Below are positions 4,908-8,957 of a DNA stretch of 8,957 nt, piece by piece. How positions within the stretch are numbered: the stretch's first letter is position 1; each line of letters begins with the position of its first letter. This DNA is from Ruminococcus sp. CAG:563 (GTDB lineage Bacteria > Bacillota > Clostridia > Oscillospirales > Acutalibacteraceae): assembly GCA_000434915.1 (NCBI GenBank), contig FR882071.1, positions 1 through 8,957 of the forward strand. The letters are read 5' to 3'. A model generated the notes under the pieces. That model worked only from the letters and a program-made list of their open reading frames with translations, made no database searches and had not been told where the DNA came from. A program made the position numbers and the translations under genes.

Positions 4908-6323
4908 ATGGGACTTATTAAAGCCGGAATAGGCGCACTCGGAGGAACTTTGGCAGATCAATGGAAGGAATTTTTCTATTGCGACGCGCTTCCTAACGAC
5001 GTGCTCATGAGAAAGGGAGAAAAACGCACAAGCGGCCGTTCATCAAACACTAAAGGCAATGACAATATTATTTCAAACGGTTCGGGCATTGCCGTTGCCG
5101 ACGGTCAGTGTATGATAATCGTCGAGCAGGGCAAAATTGTTGATATCTGTGCAGAGCCGGGTGAATACACCTATGACATGTCAACAGAGCCGAGCATTTT
5201 CTCAGGCAGCCTCGGAGACAGCGTTAAGGCTACCTTCCAAACAATCGGAAAGCGATTCACCTATGGCGGCGACACAGCCAAGGATCAGCGTGTATATTAT
5301 TTCAATACCAAGGAATTGATTGACAATAAATTCGGAACGCCCAATCCGATTCCGTTCCGTGTCGTTGATTCAAAAATCGGACTGGATATAGACGTTTCTG
5401 TACGCTGTTCGGGTGTTTATTCCTATAAGATTGCCGACCCAATGCTCTTCTATACAAACGTTTGCGGCAATGTTGAGCAGGAATACAGCCGTGATGAACT
5501 GGACGGACAGCTGAAAACCGAATTTATCAGCGCATTACAGCCGGCTTTCGGCAGGCTCTCGGACATGGAGCTTCGCCCGAATCAGATTGTTTCTCATAAC
5601 ACAGACCTTGAGAACGCCATGAATGCCGCACTCTCGGCAAAATGGGGCGAGCTTCGAGGACTTAAGGTAGTCAGCATCGCTCTCGGTTCGGTAACTCTTC
5701 CCGACGATGATGCGGATATGATCAAGCAGGCACAGCGCACTGCAATTATGAAAGATCCGACAATGGCAGCGGCAACGCTTGTCGGTGCACAGGCGGATGC
5801 AATGAAAGCCGCCGCTTCAAACGAAGCAGGAGCAATGACCGGCTTCATGGGAATGGGAATGGCAATGAACGCCGGCGGCGGAATGAATGCCCAGAACCTT
5901 TTTGCAATGGGACAGCAACAGCAGACCGCTTCTGCGGCATCAACAGCTCCGGCATCGCCCGCTGCGGACAGTTGGAAATGCTCCTGCGGCACAACAGTCA
6001 CCGGTAAATTCTGCCCGGAATGCGGCTCAAAGAAGCCCGAACCCGTTCAAGCAAACGCTTGGAAATGCTCCTGCGGTGCAACCGTCACAGGCAAATTCTG
6101 CCCGGAATGCGGCTCACCGAAGCCCGCTTCAGACGACGGCTGGACCTGTGCATGCGGAACTGTAAATAAGGGTAAATTCTGTTCAAACTGCGGTTCAAAG
6201 AAGCCCGCCGGTGCTCCTCTTTATCGCTGTGACAAGTGCGGCTGGGAGCCTGACGATCCGCACAATCCGCCGAAGTTCTGCCCTGAATGCGGCGATCCGT
6301 TTGATGATAACGACAGACAGTAA
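4908..6323 (+). CDS. SPFH-domain protein with four C-terminal zinc ribbons (YdjI-like)
   Basis: The 471-residue protein has three parts. Residues 1 to about 290 form an SPFH/virion-core-like domain with DQWKEFFYCDALPNDVLMRK near the start, a pore-free beta region with a GIAVADGQCMIIVEQGKIVD segment, and the helical DPTMAAATLVGAQADAMKAA end. A flexible Gly/Met/Ala/Gln linker covers about 300-355. Four zinc ribbons follow: Cys 358/360/369/372, 387/389/398/401, 414/416/425/428 (all CxC-x8-CxxC) and 441/444/458/461 (CxxC-x13-CxxC). There is no signal peptide; the start MGLIKAGIGALGGTLAD could be an amphipathic membrane contact. Bacillus YdjI is the nearest family member I recall, encoded with PspA, YdjG and YdjH. 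AAAGGAG nine bases upstream supports the ATG. It is the first gene of a three-gene operon. Its likely role is a cytoplasmic, membrane-associated scaffold in envelope-stress surveillance. Confidence 0.88.
   Translation: MGLIKAGIGALGGTLADQWKEFFYCDALPNDVLMRKGEKRTSGRSSNTKGNDNIISNGSGIAVADGQCMIIVEQGKIVDICAEPGEYTYDMSTEPSIFSGSLGDSVKATFQTIGKRFTYGGDTAKDQRVYYFNTKELIDNKFGTPNPIPFRVVDSKIGLDIDVSVRCSGVYSYKIADPMLFYTNVCGNVEQEYSRDELDGQLKTEFISALQPAFGRLSDMELRPNQIVSHNTDLENAMNAALSAKWGELRGLKVVSIALGSVTLPDDDADMIKQAQRTAIMKDPTMAAATLVGAQADAMKAAASNEAGAMTGFMGMGMAMNAGGGMNAQNLFAMGQQQQTASAASTAPASPAADSWKCSCGTTVTGKFCPECGSKKPEPVQANAWKCSCGATVTGKFCPECGSPKPASDDGWTCACGTVNKGKFCSNCGSKKPAGAPLYRCDKCGWEPDDPHNPPKFCPECGDPFDDNDRQ
5973..6126 (+). 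repeat. tandem zinc-ribbon duplication, 87-base period
   Basis: The DNA at 5973-6039 and 6060-6126 matches at about 60 of 67 positions, and most of the differences are silent. Each unit codes for one CxC-x8-CxxC ribbon beginning with Trp-Lys-Cys. The third ribbon (from about 6141) is clearly more diverged. This points to a recent in-frame duplication inside the SPFH gene. Confidence 0.85.
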
Positions 6324-6334
6324 TGAACCTTACC

Positions 6335-6343
6335 AAGGAGGAA
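6335..6343 (+). promoter_or_regulatory. ribosome binding site fixing a TTG start at 6350
   Basis: An AAGGAGGAA ends six bases before a TTG at 6350-6352, and there is no competing ATG before the first Cys pair of the zinc ribbon. This decides the unusual start codon of the second operon gene. Confidence 0.8.
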
Positions 6344-6349
6344 TAAGCT

Positions 6350-7444
6350 TTGAGCGTATTGCAGGAATATAAGTGTCCCTGTTGTGGCGGAGCTATTGAG
6401 TTTAACAGCAAAACGCAAAAGATGAAATGTCCTTATTGCGACACGGAGTTTGATGTTGAAACACTCAAAAGCTATGATGAAAGCCTAAAAAGCGACACAG
6501 ACGACAATATGGAGTGGGAAACCTCGGCAGGCAGTGAATGGCAAAGCGGAGAAGCGGACGGACTGAAAACATACGTTTGCAAATCCTGCGGCGGAGAAAT
6601 TATCGGTGATGAAAATACCGCCGCTACATCATGTCCGTTTTGCGGCAATCCCGTCGTTATGATGGGTCAGTTCTCGGGAGCACTTAAACCCGATATAATT
6701 ATCCCGTTTAAGCTGGATAAGAAGGCGGCCAAAGAGGGATTGCAGAAACATTTGACCGACAAAAGACTTCTGCCCAAGGTTTTCAAAAATCAAAACCACA
6801 TTGATGAAATAAAAGGTGTATACATTCCGTTCTGGCTTTTCGGTGCAGATGTAAACGCTCGTGTCCGCTACCGTGCGACAACCGTCAGAATGTGGTCTGA
6901 CGAGGATTACGACTACACGGAAACGAATTACTATGACGTTCACAGAGGCGGCACGGTCGGCTTTGAAAATGTACCGGTCGACGGCTCATCCAAAACGCCC
7001 GACGACCTCATGGAATCCATTGAACCGTTTGATATCAATGAGGCTGTGGATTTTCAAACGGCTTATCTTGCAGGCTATCTTGCCGATAAGTATGATGTAA
7101 CCGCCGAAGAAAGCATCGAGAGAGCCAACGAAAGAATCAAACATTCAACCGAAGAAGCTTTTGCATCGACGGTTAAGGGTTACAGCTCCGTCACTGCGGA
7201 AAGTTCAAACATCAATCTGCAAAACGGAAAGGCGAAATATGCCCTTTACCCTGTCTGGCTTCTTAATACGACATGGAACGGTAAAAAATATACATTTGCA
7301 ATGAACGGACAGACAGGCAAGTTTGTCGGAAATCTTCCCGTCGATAAAGCGGCGGCAGCCAAATGGTTTGCCGGACTTACGGTCGGCGTGGGCGCACTGA
7401 TGTATGTTATTCCGATTCTGCTGCGCCTGTTGGGCATAATGTGA
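6350..7444 (+). CDS. double zinc-ribbon protein with C-terminal membrane anchor (YdjG-like)
   Basis: The 364-residue product opens with a TFIIB/rubredoxin-like zinc ribbon (Cys 9, 12, 27, 30: YKCPCCGG, then KCPYCDTEF). A second ribbon (Cys 77, 80, 95, 98) follows after an acidic Ser/Asp-rich spacer. A large soluble domain covers about 110-330, with IIPFKLDKKAAKEGLQKHL, GVYIPFWLFGADV and YALYPVWLLNTTWNGKKYTF, features shared with the YdjG family. The end is one hydrophobic helix (about 339-364), so the protein is probably tail-anchored with its bulk in the cytoplasm. Translation starts at a TTG chosen by its ribosome site. It lies 26 bases after the SPFH gene and 14 before the TPM gene. Probable role: an adaptor linking the SPFH scaffold to the membrane partner; no enzymatic motif is seen. 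Confidence 0.85.
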   Translation: MSVLQEYKCPCCGGAIEFNSKTQKMKCPYCDTEFDVETLKSYDESLKSDTDDNMEWETSAGSEWQSGEADGLKTYVCKSCGGEIIGDENTAATSCPFCGNPVVMMGQFSGALKPDIIIPFKLDKKAAKEGLQKHLTDKRLLPKVFKNQNHIDEIKGVYIPFWLFGADVNARVRYRATTVRMWSDEDYDYTETNYYDVHRGGTVGFENVPVDGSSKTPDDLMESIEPFDINEAVDFQTAYLAGYLADKYDVTAEESIERANERIKHSTEEAFASTVKGYSSVTAESSNINLQNGKAKYALYPVWLLNTTWNGKKYTFAMNGQTGKFVGNLPVDKAAAAKWFAGLTVGVGALMYVIPILLRLLGIM

Positions 7445-7458
7445 GGAGGAATTGAACT

Positions 7459-8322
7459 ATGCATAAAAAAATAATATCAATCCTTTTTGCAATTATTCTT
7501 TGTCTTTGCATGATAATTCCGGCATTTGCGGTTGAAAGCAATAGCACGACGAGTAACACCGGATTTGCCAATGAATATAGCCGAGTTCTGGATTATGCCG
7601 ATGTACTTTCGCAGGAAGAGAACGATAAGCTTGAAGCACAGTTCGGTGAAATTGCAAACAGGCAAAAGGTGGATATTGTAATCTGCTTTGCAAACAGTCT
7701 TGACGGAAAAAAGACTGCCGATTATACCGAGACTTTGTACGAGAAGCACAATTACGGCTACGGTGAAAACAAGGACGGAATAATGCTCCTTGTCAGCTTT
7801 GAGGAGCACGATTGGTATATCGCCACAAGAGGCTATGCGATTCATGCATTCACCGACGCAGGAATCCAGTACATAGGAAATCAAATCAAGGGTGACCTCG
7901 GTGATGGAAATTGCTATGCCGCAGCGGAATATTTCGGTCAAATTTGTGACGAATTAATATCCGATGCAAAAAACGGCAATGTTTACGGCGAGCCAACCGA
8001 AGCGATAGATAACGAAGATACAGGCTTTGTTTTGCCTCCCCCGATGTGGATTCTCATTTCAATCGGTGCAGGACTAATCGTTGCACTTGTTGTTGTCGGC
8101 AGCATGAAAAGGAAGCTTAAAACCGTCAACTTGCAAGCAGCTGCAAACAGTTATCTTAAGAGCGGCAGCCTCAACATTACCGAGAGCAATGACATTTTCC
8201 TTTACAGCAACGTTACAAGAACGGCCAAGCCGAAGAATAATGACAATAACAACGGCTCAGGCAGCAGCACTCACGAATCATCCTCCGGCAATACCTATGG
8301 CGGTGGCGGCGGAAAATTCTGA
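7459..8322 (+). CDS. TPM-domain secreted/membrane protein with Gly-rich tail (YdjH/YgcG-like)
   Basis: The 287-residue precursor has a signal peptide (MHKKIISILFAIILCLCMII, cleavage predicted after the PAFA ending at residue 24). A TPM domain at about 42-165 reads YADVLSQEENDKLEAQF, then KVDIVICFANSL, YGYGENKDGIMLLVSFEEHD and YIATRGYAIHAFTDAG. A transmembrane helix lies at about 197-216, then a basic segment, and the tail ends in Ser/Asn repeats and YGGGGGKF, typical of the YgcG/YdjH group. The TPM domain is thus outside the membrane and the Gly-rich tail inside. TPM domains are found in thylakoid photosystem II repair proteins and many bacterial envelope proteins. A phosphatase activity has been proposed but is not general. 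AGGAGG at 7444-7449 supports the ATG. It is the last gene of the operon, followed by a strong terminator. Confidence 0.9.
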   Translation: MHKKIISILFAIILCLCMIIPAFAVESNSTTSNTGFANEYSRVLDYADVLSQEENDKLEAQFGEIANRQKVDIVICFANSLDGKKTADYTETLYEKHNYGYGENKDGIMLLVSFEEHDWYIATRGYAIHAFTDAGIQYIGNQIKGDLGDGNCYAAAEYFGQICDELISDAKNGNVYGEPTEAIDNEDTGFVLPPPMWILISIGAGLIVALVVVGSMKRKLKTVNLQAAANSYLKSGSLNITESNDIFLYSNVTRTAKPKNNDNNNGSGSSTHESSSGNTYGGGGGKF

Positions 8323-8340
8323 TTTTTTAAAAAACAGCAA

Positions 8341-8380
8341 CCCCTCAATAGTCGAATAACTATCGAGGGGTATTTTTTAT
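8341..8380 (+). terminator. bidirectional Rho-independent terminator
   Basis: Arms at 8341-8352 and 8359-8370 pair at 11 of 12 positions around a 6-base loop. On the plus strand the stem is followed by TATTTTTTAT, closing the SPFH operon. On the minus strand it is followed by TTGCTGTTTTTT, closing the convergent gene at 8382-8828. Confidence 0.9.
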
Positions 8381-8381
8381 A

Positions 8382-8828
8382 CTAATTTAATTTCAGTCCG
8401 TACTCTTTTAGCCTTTCAATTTCTGTTTTGTTCTCGGAGTAAAAAACAAAATAATCTTCATGCGTTACAGACTCAAAGATGCATACATCGTTTTTATAGA
8501 AGCACAAATTTTCTATATCGTTCGGGTAATTCCAACGATAAATCGAGTCGGGACTTTTCAAATATTTTTTTACAGCAGGATTATTCAAATACACAAACGA
8601 TTTTAATTTATTTCTTTCATCAACATTCTTTTTCTTGTAGAAATTATTAAAAATCTTTTCCGATTTCAAGATGTTATCAAGATATTTTTTATCCTCCATA
8701 TCGTGTAAGATATCAAAATCTTTAAGCACTTCGTAAGAAAAAATATTAGATTTTTCAAACAAACAGCTTATAAATAATTTATATGACTCACCCTGCAACG
8801 ATTCGCCTGAAATATAAATCGGTTTCAT
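8382..8828 (-). CDS. hypothetical protein, 148 residues
   Basis: I do not recognise the family. The product is soluble, with no signal peptide or membrane segment. It is rich in Lys, Asn, Tyr and Phe, with a helical Lys/Glu/Asp-rich first half (about 30-75). The second half looks beta-type, built round SPDSIYRWNYPNDIENLCFY (92-111), then FESVTHEDYFVFY (118-130), and the end is ERLKEYGLKLN. The aromatic W-YP-ENL-FY and THED-F-FY pattern resembles small clostridial proteins that recur as orphan genes, some of them immunity-like. This is only an impression. An AGGAGG (complement of 8840-8845) precedes the ATG by 11 bases. It shares a bidirectional terminator with the convergent SPFH operon. It is clearly more AT-rich than that operon, which may reflect horizontal gain. 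Confidence 0.75.
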   Translation of the reverse strand: MKPIYISGESLQGESYKLFISCLFEKSNIFSYEVLKDFDILHDMEDKKYLDNILKSEKIFNNFYKKKNVDERNKLKSFVYLNNPAVKKYLKSPDSIYRWNYPNDIENLCFYKNDVCIFESVTHEDYFVFYSENKTEIERLKEYGLKLN

Positions 8829-8957
8829 AGTATTACGCTCCTCCTAATCAAAACAGAAAAGTCAAGATGGATTTTTTCTGACCTTAAAGCTCTCGGTTGT
8901 GATTTATATTATTAAAATTGTTTCATTAATAGTACATATTAAAAATAAATAATTGGA
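8829..8957. other. AT-rich upstream region of the minus-strand orphan gene
   Basis: This end of the window should hold the promoter of the gene at 8382-8828. Apart from its ribosome site, only poorly spaced minus-strand hexamers are visible (for example TATAAA around 8906, and TTGACT near 8865 without a -10 element at the right distance). No gene is seen. Confidence 0.3.

Noticed and set aside
5594..6001. 135-codon minus-strand open frame
   Set aside because: It lies wholly inside the SPFH gene and gives an Ala/Pro/Ser-rich peptide, the antisense of the Met/Gly/Ala linker. It has no ribosome site.
7477..7941. 154-codon minus-strand open frame
   Set aside because: It is the antisense shadow of the TPM gene, whose signal peptide, domain and tail are convincing. 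It has no independent start signal.
1..8957. CRISPR array, tRNA/rRNA genes, known riboswitch or intact transposase
   Set aside because: I looked for regularly spaced repeats, tRNA-like cloverleaf cores with TTCGA loops, large structured leaders and transposase motifs on both strands, and none was convincing.

Overview
The window looks like a chromosomal segment from a low-GC Gram-positive anaerobe of the class Clostridia, perhaps a gut Oscillospiraceae, Ruminococcus or Eubacterium relative. The grounds are strong AGGAGG-type ribosome sites, AT-rich intergenic DNA, T-tailed hairpin terminators, a clostridial-style sigma/membrane-regulator pair, and a DUF421/DUF4363 pair. No rRNA, tRNA, CRISPR array or intact transposase was seen.

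Layout. Positions 1-440 hold minus-strand debris: a terminator, a short protein-like fragment and the truncated end of a peptidoglycan-binding protein. The debris is cut off at an imperfect 56-base palindrome. At 474-1793 there is an ECF-type promoter, an ECF sigma factor, and an overlapping single-pass membrane protein that is probably its anti-sigma regulator. A gene-poor stretch with a terminator follows. A GNAT acetyltransferase with its own promoter and terminator lies at 2122-2606. Convergent to it, on the minus strand, is a two-gene unit of DUF421 (YetF-like) and DUF4363 membrane proteins (2609-3660). At 3712-4235 there is a good sigma-A-type promoter, a frameshifted gene remnant and a perfect 22-base dyad. 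A stand-alone receiver-like protein follows at 4236-4625, in which the phosphoacceptor Asp appears to be Glu.

The core of the window is a three-gene plus-strand operon (4908-8322) closed by a bidirectional terminator. It encodes an SPFH-domain protein with four C-terminal zinc ribbons, a double zinc-ribbon protein with a C-terminal membrane anchor, and a secreted/membrane TPM-domain protein with a Gly-rich tail. These match, in a different order, YdjI, YdjG and YdjH, which in Bacillus subtilis are encoded with PspA and linked to membrane-stress surveillance. No pspA gene is present here. The inferred picture is a membrane-associated complex: a cytoplasmic SPFH scaffold, a zinc-ribbon adaptor anchored by its tail, and a TPM protein facing outward. 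An AT-rich minus-strand gene of unknown function ends the window.

The most interesting items are the PspA-less YdjGHI-like operon with recently duplicated zinc ribbons, the Glu-bearing pseudo-receiver just upstream of it with a perfect dyad in its leader, and the decayed genes and palindromes that fill the gaps.
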